Shown: in pieces, positions 37,248 to 48,480 of the stretch | Layout of the letters: each line of letters begins with the position of its first letter | Position numbering within the stretch: position 1 is the first letter of the stretch | Origin: Epiperipatus broadwayi | Lineage: Eukaryota > Onychophora > Udeonychophora > Euonychophora > Peripatidae | Length of the DNA: 64,000 nucleotides | NCBI GenBank assembly: GCA_028023455.1 | Contig: JAQFVV010006215.1 | Coordinates: forward strand, 9,755,950-9,819,949 | Direction: 5' to 3' | Made by a program: the position numbers and the translations under genes | Notes under the pieces: generated by a model | The model's input: the letters and a program-made list of their open reading frames with translations, nothing else | Told to the model about the DNA's origin: nothing | Database searches by the model: none

Positions 37248-37388
37248 TAGCCTTGGCAAAGCTTTAAAGAATGTAACAGGAAACTCAGACCAGTCTTTGC
37301 CAATCTTAGTTTTACTTTCAAATTCATTGAAGAAAAACATGTTGTAATGTAACTGATCTTTTGCAGTAAATTGTGATTCAGTTAATGT
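37248..37388 (-). CDS. Candidate internal exon of unrecognised host gene
   Basis: The acceptor TATTTCTTTCCAG precedes 37388. The frame is open from the first base for 47 codons (TLTESQFTAKDQLHYNMFF, KIGKDWSEFPVTFFKALP). Two donors are possible: GGCTA/GTAAGA after 37248, which gives a whole number of codons (141 bases), or CCAAG/GCTAGT, a GC donor about four bases earlier, which leaves two extra bases and so restores frame with the next exon at 36872. It starts in phase 0, exactly where the 51-base exon at 47000-46950 ends. Product not recognised. Coding status is inferred from splice sites, composition and phase. Confidence 0.65.
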
Positions 37389-40157
37389 CTGGAAAGAAAT
37401 ACACTGACATTAACTTAATTTTACCAATCCCTCTATAATCACCATTACCAAACAAAATCAGCTGTTCTTACATCTGAAAGCATATACATTGTAATTAAAT
37501 GTTACACATAAATTAACTTAGTGTATATAACACATATATATATCTTTTTAAAACATATTCAACTGCTGAAATCGTTAGTCATGAAAGATTTACACAAATT
37601 AATTTTTGGTTGCTTATAAATCTTTTGTTTTATTTTATGATATATTATCAAAATGATTTCTTCAATCTTTTTCAATATATATATATATATCTTTAACCCT
37701 TTTTATATATATATATCTATTGATTTGCAAGCTACAATATCTTTCTGGGTAGAGCAATTTCTATGTTGCACATTATATGTTTAAATAGTAAAAAATAAAT
37801 AAACTATCAGTAATATTTTTTAATTGCCTACATAAAGTAGTTATGACCAAAATAATTGTCTGAATCTATAAACATGTTTCTTGATAACCTATATTAGTAA
37901 AAATAAATAGATTTTATTTATGGATTTTGTGTCTAACAATTAAATGAAAAATTGATATTCAGAATATGAATCCAATAAAAATTAAGATTTTTATTGAACT
38001 TAATTAATCTGAAACAGAGTAATAAAAACCAGTCAATTATGAGTACATTATTAATTAATATTGTAAACTCCTTGTAAAATTTAAAATCAGGATCTTTAAA
38101 TGGAAATTAGTGGTATTTATGGGTATTTTTTTTATTTTATTTTTATACTTGAATACGCAAAAAAACAGCATTCTTTTCACATTCAATGTAGAACTTAGTA
38201 AATAAATCTGATCCAGATAGTGCATTTAATACTTTAATTTTAGAAAGCTTTGAATCTTGTATGGAAATACAAAATATTTTATCTACATAATTTCAGATTT
38301 TAATAAAACTACTAAATACAATGGTAAAATATTTGGTGCTCAAAATTATTTGAATATGAAATATTAGTATAATAAAAATTATGATTTTTATTATTAGTCT
38401 AAAACATTATTAACATAGCTAATCAATTAGGCAAACATCATTAACTCAAATTTAAATATGCTCTTCAGAAATCTCTTTGATCAATCTGAAATACAATTTG
38501 AAGTTAATAAAATTATATTATTCTTTGCCTAAAGTCATGAAAGTATTAAAAGAAATTTGCATATACTAGATTTAAAAAACTAAACCATTAAACTTATAAA
38601 TAAAACATGTTAATTTTTCAAAAAAAAAAATGAATGGATCAAAAAATTAATAACTTTGTAATTATTAATTATTATTTAAAAATACAATAAAAGTTTAAAT
38701 ATCGACTTACTGTATTATTACTAGAAATATAAATTCAATTCTATTGTGCATTTTGCCAAAATGGTTCTATACCATTAAAATGTACACTTACTGACTATTG
38801 CTAATTCTATGCTCACTACCATATCAGATTAGAGAAAGATCTTTATTAGAACAAGAAGATTTTATGGAAGATTATAAAAATTGAATGAGAGATTAAGAAA
38901 TATATCCAAAAACTTTTTTAAAAAATTATATAAAAAATGCAAAATAAAAAATTTATTATAATTAATTAAAATTCATAAAATCTAGATCCTGAGTTTATGA
39001 TTTATTCACATAAAAGTTATAAAATGAACAGTAATAATCATTAATATTACAGAATTTCATTCAAAAGATTATTGCTGCTTACAAAAAAATAAACCTGCAA
39101 ACATTGCAAAACTCAAATCTTGTTTCTGGATATTTTTTGATTGAAGAATATAATTTTTTTTCCAATAATTAATTCTTCATATGAAATATATTTCCAATTA
39201 TGGAAGATTTTCAAACTCGTTACTCAAAAAGATCACATTCTCAAATTCTAAAAACAATACTATCATGGTGTTACTCAGTCATATTTGAAAAATTCACATA
39301 TTCTTTATTAACCTATTCATACTGATCTGATAATTATAATTGTAGTTGTAAAAAGTCATAAATAAAATATAGATTTTCTTTTTTCTTTTTTTTGTTTATA
39401 AATTATAATATAAATACAAATGAAAAAAAATTTTTTTTTTTAATTTAAAATAAGTATAAACATTTGCTTTAAATGAGTTTTAACTAAAATTATCATCTAT
39501 TCATAAGAAAAATAAATTTCTTTGAGCTATAAATAAATAAAAAATTACTTATATCTAAAGTAATTTTTTCTTCTCAAATATATTCACTAATGTCACATAA
39601 TTATGGAAATTTAACAATAAATGCTAAAAATGTCATAACTTTTCATTGTTTCATGCAATAAAAATGTTTATAACTAAAAATAGAAGTTTTATAATAATTA
39701 TTACATAAAAATAAATCAATAAATATTCTAAAGAGACTATTCTTAAACTATATCTGTTTTTGGATCACACCTGTATCCTTAATTCATAAACTAAAAATAT
39801 GAATAAAAAATTTAAGTTTAGCATTTACCCTATTAAATAGAAATGGATTGAATAAATTGTAAATAATTAACATTTTGGTACATAATATTGTCCCAAACAA
39901 ATACTGATTTAATAAGTAACATTAAAAATTTATTTTATTTATTTAATAAATAATATCTCTGGCTATTTCTATTTCCATGCTTGAACTAATATTTTATAGT
40001 CGCCTAAATAAAATATAGATAACCACTGACTTAAATAATATTATAATAATACTAATAAGAATAACTTAGTAATTACTAACATTCCTATATTATTATTATT
40101 TTATCACGATTAACAAAAAAAATCAAGTCAAAAAGAAATTTTTAGAAAAAAATTTCC
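37389..40157. other. AT-rich stretch, probable intron
   Basis: No exon or element seen. An (AT)n run lies at about 37672-37691. If the gene model holds this is part of the intron between the exons at 46950 and 37388. Confidence 0.4.
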
Positions 40158-40244
40158 AGTAATAGTATGAATATTGAACTCTACCATTTGATGGCGCTCT
40201 TTTTCACCCAATGCACATCAATATACCGATTCACAGGCCATCTG

Positions 40245-40665
40245 TTTGTTTACATAATATTACAGTAAAAGATTTTTTTTTTTTTTTCAATCGGTTTTTT
40301 TTTTTTTTTCCGTCATTGGCCCGTCTGTTTGGTTTACATAATATTATGGTAAACCACCAAAGTTTTTTTTTTATTCCACATGGGTTTTTTTTTTCGTTTT
40401 TTAATAAACAAATACTTTGTTTTTTGATGGTTCAGGGGTGTTGGTTTGTTTTTAAATTACTGACTAACTGTCCGTCGGTTTCTTTACATAATATTACTTA
40501 CGGTAAACCAAAGTTTTTTTTTCACCTGGTTTTTTTATTTTTTTTTTTTGGTTTGTTTTTTTAAAAAACAAACACTTTGATTTTAGATGAGAGTTGGTTT
40601 GCTTTGAAATTATCGATTAACGCTCCATCGGTTTGTTTACACAAAAATACAGTAACAAACACTTT
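40245..40665 (+). repeat. Subterminal repeats of the 2.85-kb element
   Basis: Near-copies of TCGGTTTGTTTACATAATAT followed by TAC-GTAAACCAAAG and a T-run start at about 40235, 40320, 40470 and 40625. Such arrays next to terminal repeats are typical transposase-binding sites in DNA transposons. The poly-T runs generate the meaningless Phe-rich frames on both strands here. Confidence 0.65.
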
Positions 40666-40849
40666 GTTGTTTTTAGATAGTGGAGGGAAGTTGGTTGTTT
40701 GTTTTGAACTTATATTCTTTTTTTTTTTTTGATGTTTTGATTTGCTGAAAGACTTCAACAATTCGGTACTTTTGAATAAACAAACACTTGGTTTTTTAGA
40801 GGATGGAGCGGAGAGAGGCTGTTTTGATTTTGAATCGTCTTTTTTTTTT

Positions 40850-41866
40850 TAAGCATCACATGATCACATTTCCTATACTAGCACTTTAATTGTTGATAAA
40901 CAGAGCAAAACTTTCCATACAGTATTGCCACCTGTGCTAAACAGAGTATGCCTACTCATCCAATATCCCCAGACTAGTTTCTGGCTTGTGGCCTTCGTCA
41001 GTGAGGAGCTTTGGATCTGAGAGCACTGCATCTAGAGCTTAGGATGTAATGCAACCCTCTAGCAACCACCTTTTATCTCTACTTAACTAAAAAACTATGA
41101 GAATGAAATTGAAAACACAAAAAATATTTTCGATCTAACCTCAATAGCTTATATAGTCATATGGGTCTGAACTCAGTTCAGCACTCATACATTTTGGTGT
41201 CTTTGGCTCTTTTACAACCATAGCCACCACTATCCTATTAGGCAGGATTGGTGTTAAACCATTAAGCATCACATGATCACATTTCCTATACTAGCACTTT
41301 AATTGTTGATACACAGAGCAAAACTCTCCATACAGTATTGCCAGCTGTGCTAAACAGAGTAATCAATGGATGCCAGAAGGCTTGTGCATTAAATCCCTAT
41401 CTAATGCCTACTCATCCAATATCCCCAAACTAGTTTCTGGCTTGTGGCCTTCGTCAGTGAGGAGCTTTGGATCTGAGAGCACTGCATCTAGATCTTAGGA
41501 TCTAATGCAACCCTCTAGCGACCACCTTTTATCTCTACTGAACTGAGTTCAGACCCATATGACTATATAAGCTATTGAGCTTAGATTGAAAATATTTTTT
41601 GTGTTTTCAATTTCATTCTCATAGTTTTTTAGTTAAGTAGAGATAAAAGGTGGTTGCTAGAGGGTTGCATTAGTTCCTAAGATCTAGATGCAGTGCTCTC
41701 AGATCCAAAGCTCCTCACTGACGAAGGCCACAAGCCAGAAACTAGTCTGGGGATATTGGATGAGTAGGCATTAGATAGGGATTTTATGCACAAGCCTTCT
41801 GGCATCCATTGATTACTCTGTTTAGCATAGGTGGCAATACTGTATGGAGAGTTTTGCTCTGTTTTT
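40850..41866. repeat. Palindromic repeat nested in the 2.85-kb element (direct plus inverted copies)
   Basis: Unit A (40850-41263) and unit B (41265-41538) are direct copies beginning AAGCATCACATGATCACATT. Unit C (about 41540-41866) is their reverse complement and ends AGAGTTTTGCTCTG. All carry the block CTAGTTTCTGGCTTGTGGCC then TTCGTCAGTGAGGAGC and GGATCTGAGAGCACTGCATC. Unit A lacks about 44 bases present in B and C (ATCAATGGATGCCAGAAGGC etc.). The loop between B and C is the reverse complement of A's distal part (41090-41190). B and C are nearly identical, so the hairpin is almost perfect over about 235 bp. GC content is much higher than the surroundings. Confidence 0.88.
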
Positions 41867-43014
41867 TTTTTTTTTGTTAATTTATTACGAGGCTTTTCTA
41901 TTTTTTTGTTTCAAGTCTTTATGCTACAGAAAGCTATATTATATGATAACGAAAAGTTCTTCCTTAATTTTTGGGCCTTTAATTTTAAAAAAAGACAAAT
42001 AGTTTGTTTTTAAAAAACACTTTTTTTTTAAGCCGGGGAAGGTGGGGTGGGATGGCGGGGAAGGTTTGTTTTGATTTTTAATTATTTACTTCTTTTTGGA
42101 TTTTCTTTTTGAACATTTTATTATGTTACCTCACAGTTCTTTATTATTATTTTATATATATATATATTTTTTTTTAGGTGGGGCCTTTTGAATAAACTCT
42201 TAAACACTTTTTTTATTTTGGTATAATAAAATATTACATACTTTAATTAACTGTTAATGAAACTAATTACCTATCTACTTTCTAATCATGTGAACAACAA
42301 CAAAAACCAACAGCTTCCCATAAAATAATTTATTGAATCAAAAATAAACGAAACTTTGGACAAGTTGTGAACCAAAACAAGTAACAAAAAAACACAATTT
42401 CCGGGGGCATAAAAAAAAAACCAAAAATAACACGCAAATAAAATAACAGGGAAACTTCAAAGCTGTAAAAAAAGTAACATGCAAATAAAACAGGGAAGTC
42501 TCAAAGCTGTAAGTAACAGGATTTTGGAGCCCTCGAACCAACTTCCCTTACAGTTCTCGCATGGATTCGCACATAAATGGGCATTTGCACGCGAAATCGG
42601 AAGCAATTCTGCTGAAAATAAGAACCTTTTCAATTTGTGTGCAGTTCAAAAGCGTAGGGAAGTGTGTGTAATGACATGACAATTCTTAATAAGAAATACT
42701 AATTCCACTACGCTTTCTAAAAAATTTCCGACAATGCAGTTTCGTCTCTTTCAAATACGGCCACCATTAAATCAGACCATAGTGAGAGTTCAAGAGTGCT
42801 CACTTGACGAATATTGTCGCATTGCAATAGGTGTAGTATTTCATTACGTAATCATAGAATACATCGCCCTCAGGCAGCCTGTTACGGTTCAAAAAACACC
42901 TATTGTAGTGTCAGGCATAAATTAAGGCCACTAAAACAGTATATTGATGTCGTTTTGTGAAAAACAAGGCCATCAAGTGGTGGGGTTCAATATTCATACT
43001 ATTACCAAATTTCC

Positions 43015-45545
43015 TATTTTTTTTAATAATAAACTTAATAATCCAAAAAAAAATCAAATTATTGTATATCTTATATGAAACATAATTATTAGATTTAGAC
43101 TACAAAGTAAAAATAAATTTGCTAACCTTTGATTGTAATAGCACTGCCATTTTGAAATATCTTTTGTATTAAACTCAGTATATAAATAAATCTATAATAA
43201 AAAACAATTTTATTATTTTAAATATGATTTCATTACAATTTCTTGTTAATAATAAATGCATAAATTTAAATATAAATTAAAAAAGAAAATAAATAATACT
43301 TTTTCATTAAAATGTATTTTAATTTATACATATATTATGAATTAAAATAATTAAATATCCTCTCTTAGTCCATTGTTACAATAAGATGTTAGATGTTACA
43401 ATGGCAAACTTTTGACTCGTAAACTAAACCATTCCTGCGAGCCTTGCATTGTCATAGTTTACAATTCAGAGACTGATTATTATTCACAATGTATTAATAG
43501 AAGACACAATTGTACAAGTTCATATTATAAGTCACAGCTCTGTAATGTATTAAATTACTTTAATATACATTCAGAATTTCATTGGACTCTTATTTTATAA
43601 AATATAAATTATCAAAATATTTACATGAAACATTTTAGTATACATTATATTACATTTTATAATAAAAACTGTAAATTTCAAGTCATACGCAATAATAACA
43701 ATAATAAGGTCAATCATTAGATATTCAAAAAGATATAGAATACTTTTAAAGGAATTAATTGATGATAAGATTAGAAGAAATGAATAAAAAAAATACTAAA
43801 ATTGAAACATTATAAAAAATCTATAGAAAATTATTTAAATAAAGTATGAGTTCATCAAAAACTATAATAGTTCATATATTCAAATGAAAAACATTAAAAG
43901 CAGACAATTTTTTTCTTCAAAAATGACTGTATTAGAACTCATTTTAGGAAATAAATATCAGAAAGCCATTAAATAGGTTTCATGTTTAAATAAATTACAT
44001 GGAGAATTCAAATCATTCCTAACATAAATAAATCTTTCAATATTTTTGTGTTCTTTATTCTTTGTTCACCAAATGACACAAGACACATAGTCTGTAAAGT
44101 GATACACTGATTTACATAAATAAGTCGATTACTTTCACTTAGTAAAATTTTAGAAACTGATGTAACAGATTTTTTTCCCATCAAAAATGATTTGGATAAA
44201 CTAAGTGAACTGTGAGTGCATTTCGTATGAATAATATTTTCAATACTATAAATTTAATATCAGGGCTTTTGGCTACTTTTATAATAATTGTCTAAAAATC
44301 TTCATTTTTATCTAGGAAATTCCTTGTATTTTGATTTCATAATCTAGTTGAAAACAAATTAATTTTTGGCCCTTGTCAATATTATGTATAATTGGTAAAA
44401 ATTTTAATTTTGCCAAAATATTTGCCAAAATTAAATCTGAAGAATTGTTATTCACTATCGCAGAGATTAAAATATCATCAGATAGATGAATTACACAAAC
44501 ATTGCATCTTCAAATCTGCATCTTTTTCAAAGACATCCATCTGTTAGTAGTTTCTTCTAATGTTGAACATTTGTAAACTTTTGTTACATTGTATGTATGA
44601 TACAAAATTTCTATTTCTAGATAATAATTTATTAGAAATTTTACATAAAGTCATTTTAAACAAGACATTTATTTTATATAGCGCAATGTTTTTATAAACT
44701 GTAATACCAATAAGCCAATAAGGAACATAATTTAATTAGTTTAAAATCTATTAAGATATCTATCATATAAACATTTACTGATTACATTATTGGAATTATA
44801 AATTAGCTATCGATATATATATACAATAAACTGAATTGTAATATATTTTAAATTTATAATTTTATAAACTAATATATAATTAATATACATATTTGTATGC
44901 AGAAACATATCTTTCAGATTCATCTATTTATAAAGTTATTCGTTATTAGTATTATAGCACTAATATTGCAACTAACTCTTACCTGCCATTGTCAGAATAA
45001 TAAGGATGATTCTATACCTGTAATTATCTATCACATAATTCAAGTGTTGATTATTTATTCAACACAAAATGCATAAATTAAATTAATAAAAATATAGTGT
45101 TGTTGATTAATTTGACAATTTCTGTTTTTGATAAACATGCTTTATAAAATTTTCATATAGATGAAAGCCTTGCTGCTTTATCATATTTATTAATACAGTA
45201 GAATCTTCTTAGAATTTCAATGGTCTCTACTTATTCTCAGATAATATGCTGTGATTAGATAGTGTTAGCAAAATCAACAGTCAGTATTAAAAATATGTAG
45301 ATTTTGAGTACTGTTTTTTTACTACCTTAACATATTCACCTCTTCTAGCACGGAAGCAACAACTGCTCATATTCAAAAATAAGCTTTATAAACCTAATCC
45401 TTGGATTTTGGGGAAATGCTGCTAATTTTCTTATAGGTAGTGGAAACTATTTTAATGTAAAAAATTCACATTTTATTGATTGTTCATTTTATATATATAT
45501 TAAAAAAGTCTTGTTTGTAGATATTTAATTTTTCCTTATTGTTTT
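43015..45545. other. AT-rich stretch, probable intron
   Basis: No supported feature. Two splice-like islands on the minus strand (near 43140-43190 and 44985-45040) were examined and rejected because their lengths or frames do not fit the phase-0 junction between the flanking exons. Confidence 0.4.
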
Positions 45546-45549
45546 AACA

Positions 45550-46780
45550 TTACATCAGAAAGAGAAGCAGGATAAATTAGTCACCTTAATGGAAGCTACA
45601 AATATAGTTGTTAATTCAGGTTTAATGTACAGCAAATTCTCAACTATGATGAAAAAATAGATTAATAAGTAAACGTGAAAAAAATTTTAAATCAAATTAA
45701 ACATTTTAAAACTGTCATGGTAGATTTTAATGCTAAAATAAAAAAAAACAATTGAAAGATGAAAGTGCTGTGGATAAATTTGGTTATATATCCAGAAATA
45801 GAGGAATTTGCAAAAAAAAAAAAGAATAACTATATTATGAATTTAGGTAATAAAAAAAGTGCAAAGTAAAAATAGATATGAAATCATTCAAAAGTAGGTA
45901 AAGCAAAATTAGATTATATTTTTCCAAATAGAAAATATATGCTTCAAGACTGTAATGTACTTGATAGTTTCAACATAAAATGTGATCATGGATTACTGAG
46001 ATGTAAGATACATACAAAGTTAGAGATTAAATCTATCAATAACATTATTATTATATATATATAATTCTATATCTCCAATTATTTAAATATTAAGAAAGTT
46101 TGAAAATGGTTTACATTTTGCTTTTGATGCATAGATTAAGAAAAAGTATTTGATTCTATAAGCACTTTGGCAATAATTAAATCTTTGGAACATAAAAACA
46201 GACCTGCAGTGAATAGACTATTTGTTGATACTAAGATTAACATACATAAGGATGTGCAAGAGAGTCATACCATATCTCCAATTTTTATAGCAGTATTACA
46301 GGAAGTAATTTGTGGATTAAAATGGGAAGTTAAGGAAATAAAAATAAAATGAGATTACTTATTTGCAAATGATATATTTGGTTTTTTTTTTAAATAATGT
46401 TTCAGGTCATTGGAAAATGTTATAAGAGCTGCAGATGAAAGCAAAAAGTAGAACTAAAGATAATTATTAAAAAGATTTAAAGTATTATTCAATAACATTT
46501 TACAAAAAAATAATAAAAAAGATTGATAACAATGAATATGAAAATGCTAACAGTGATAATAATAAATTAGAAGAAGTTAACAACTACAAATACTTTGGTC
46601 AGATTATTAAACTATGGATGGAAACATAAAATTAATTATAAAATTAAATCTTGGATGGAATACTTTTGATAGAAATAAATTATAATAAAAGAAAATTTAT
46701 CTGTTTGAAAAAACGTTTTTAATTACATGTTTCTCCAGTACTTACATAAAAATGGATGCTTGAATACTGTACAATTTGCA
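45550..46780 (+). mobile_element. Decayed RTE-like LINE remnant
   Basis: Fragments of an endonuclease and reverse transcriptase appear in collinear order on the plus strand, in many frames. Near 45715-46035 (endonuclease): MVDFNAKI, then SRNRGIC, KLDYIFPNRKYML and CDHGLLRCKIHTKLE, which follow the RTE/CFDP2-type pattern GDFNAKIG...RN.RG...IDYI...R...SDH.LVR. Near 46155-46620 (RT): HTISPIFIAVLQEVICGLKW (motif B), YLFANDIFGF (motif C, catalytic F-A-D-D changed to F-A-N-D) and NNYKYFGQII. Stops and frameshifts throughout and the mutated catalytic Asp show a long-dead copy. Confidence 0.75.
46155..46620 (+). pseudogene. RTE-like reverse transcriptase remnant
   Basis: The longest intact piece (46167-46349, 61 codons) carries QESHTISPIFIAVLQEV, corresponding to the usual GVRQGDTISP..F...L motif with the QG lost. 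After a stop, YLFANDIFGF marks the catalytic motif C with one Asp replaced by Asn. EEVNNYKYFGQII, near 46580-46605, matches the Y.YLGQ.I motif downstream. The combination is specific enough to recognise the family despite decay. It is not functional. Confidence 0.72.
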
Positions 46781-46949
46781 AATTTTAATGGTTTTTATGT
46801 TTATTTAAATTTTTGTTTGTTTACATTTTTCTTTGGATAGAGTATAATTGAAGTTACATAATTAGAGAAAGTGTAGCAACTCCACTAAATATGTAGATAT
46901 ATATGAAAGAATAATTTATATAAAAAAAAAAATATTATGCCATACTTAC

Positions 46950-47000
46950 TTGATTTATTTTCAACTGAGATAAAATATCTATAAGATCACATAAAGCCTC
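46950..47000 (-). CDS. Candidate 51-base internal exon of unrecognised host gene
   Basis: On the minus strand, acceptor TTTTGATTACAG precedes 47000 and donor ATCAA/GTAAGTATG, a full U1 match from the GT onward, follows 46950. The 17 codons (EALCDLIDILSQLKINQ) are open, phase 0 at both ends, and read like part of a helix. The preceding candidate exon (60135-59962) also ends in phase 0 and the following one (37388) starts in phase 0. Being only 51 bases, it would be missed by any length filter; the evidence is the paired splice sites and the phase chain. Product not recognised. Confidence 0.62.
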
Positions 47001-47796
47001 CTGTAATCAAAAGAAATTTAAACAAAAATAAAAATCTTTGCTACAGTTTACATAAAAAAAACAACATGATTTCACCTTAATTAAATCTACTTGCCAATTA
47101 AACAAAATGACAAATATTTAAAAAAGGAAACAATAGTAAAAATGAATTAAGAAGTAACTTTTTGTTAAAATGACTTCCATTTTAAATTTATAAATGATGT
47201 AATCACAAAATATAGAAATAACAATGTATATTAAAAAAAAAAACTCAATTATCAGAATGATTTTTAAGCAAACTTTCAAGTAACATTTTCTTAATATTCT
47301 AATATCTATATCAATTTTGAGAAAATAAATTAAAATTCATATTTTATTAATTTAAAACAATTTACTCAAAAATAAATAAATTTTGAAAAAATGAAAAATT
47401 TCAACAATTTAGTTTCAGTATTAAATCAAATTACAAAATATTCAATGAATAGCAAAATTAAACCATTTCAATAAAGATGTGTAATAATGGCTATTAAGTT
47501 ATTGCAGAAAATTATTAATTTTTTGTTTGAAACAACTATACATTTATAAAACTACATATATAAAAAAAAATTCATAATACAAACAAAATGCTCTTGACAT
47601 TATAGATTAAATATGTAGTCAGATAGACAACACAATATATATAATTTGTTGGAATACTGTATCTTGAATAAATTAGAAATATAAAAATTGGACATAAAAA
47701 AAGACTTAGTTGAGAAAATAACAAATATTTTATTTTATTTAACTTTTAATTCAATATTTGCACTATGCATATGTTTAAATAGAAATTTTATACAGG

Positions 47797-47880
47797 GCCA
47801 TTTGTGTATGTACTTTGAAAATGTCTGAGGGCCAGATTGAGAGATTTTTTGAGTCAGAGTTGGTTCGCAGGCCTGAAATT
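47797..47880. repeat. Possible hAT end remnant
   Basis: GGGCCATTTGTGTATG, GTCTGAGGGCCAGATTGAGA and GGTTCGCAGGCCTGAAATTG resemble the GGGCC-rich subterminal sequence of BED-finger hAT elements (compare the GTGGCC and GGCCCG blocks of the two elements at 11.9 and 19.3 kb). No terminal CAG or target duplication is visible. Confidence 0.35.
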
Positions 47881-48109
47881 GCTAATTGATTTATCCCAAT
47901 TAAAAATTTTCTAACAATTATTGTGTTAAATAATTATTTAAAAAAAGACACATTAAATAAAAAATATGGTGAACACATAAAGTAATTTATTATAATTTAT
48001 CAAAACAGTATTTTAAAATATTCACAACTTTGTTTTTTAATTGCTATTTTAAAAACTGTATTGAATGAATTTTCATCTGTGTTAAATAAATTGTGTTAAT
48101 AGTTCATTA

Positions 48110-48480
48110 TTTATTTATTTAGCCATATGGAATTTTTTTCTTTTAGACAGATTAACTATTAACAAAATATCATAAAGGAATCTGTAAAAATTCCAACCAG
48201 AAAATAAATTCATTAGTGGCTTTATTAAGTCTTTCAATTCTGCTAATATAGCCATAGATTCAACAATTATTAACTATGTGATTTGTGTTCAGTATTTGTC
48301 CATGTTATTAAATTCCATTTATAAAGCAGGTGATTGCAATGACCATGGTTTGTTTTAAATTTGTTGATGAGACTTTACTTGCCTCTAGGAAGATTAAATC
48401 TAGGTCGCTTTAATATTGGATCTGGAAAAAAAAATTTGTTAGAAATCTCATAATTTCCATTTTTACACCATAATTCCTTG
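48110..48480 (-). repeat. Dispersed repeat, copy 2 of 2 (other at 11530-11915)
   Basis: Diverged copy of the repeat at 11530-11915, same orientation and block order. On the minus strand one stretch reads SMAILAELKDLIKPLMNLF without stops, and a T-rich TTTTTTTTTCCAG followed by 39 bases and GCAAGT mimics an exon. The corresponding frame in copy 1 has stops, so I treat both as repeat rather than as exons. Confidence 0.6.

Larger units (their letters stand above)
40158..43006. mobile_element. 2.85-kb inverted-repeat element with subterminal repeats
   Basis: Terminal inverted repeats of at least 85 bp: left AGTAATAGTATGAATATTGA at 40158, right (reverse complement) GGTAATAGTATGAATATTGA ending at 43006. 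They continue through TTGATGGCGC/TTGATGGCC and TTTTTCAC to ACATCAATATA. Flanks AAATTTCC (40150-40157 and 43007-43014) are an identical 8-mer, consistent with an 8-bp target duplication although low in complexity. Inside the left part, the block GTTTACATAATATTA then GTAAACCA recurs about four times (40245-40660). No transposase is seen. A second repeat family sits in the middle (40850-41866). A non-autonomous hAT-like or other 8-bp-TSD DNA transposon is likely. Confidence 0.78.

Noticed and set aside
36726-37388. Resemblance of two exons to the FANCD2 C-terminal region
   Set aside because: A few matching positions by memory only; neighbouring exons do not follow that protein, so no name is given.
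40211-40761. Phe- and Lys-rich open frames on both strands
   Set aside because: Produced by poly-T runs in the subterminal repeats of the 2.85-kb element.
43140-43190. Exon-like block on the minus strand before a GTTAGC donor
   Set aside because: Lengths of 34 or 47 bases break the phase-0 junction between the flanking exons, and the acceptor lacks a pyrimidine tract.
44985-45040. Minus-strand CAG/GTAAGAG donor after ATGGCAG
   Set aside because: Strong donor, but the paired acceptor gives 35 bases with a stop in phase 0; likely chance.
48380-48460. Minus-strand 39-base exon between TTTTTCCAG and GCAAGT
   Set aside because: Lies in a dispersed repeat whose other copy has a stop at the same place, and phase 0 reads a stop.
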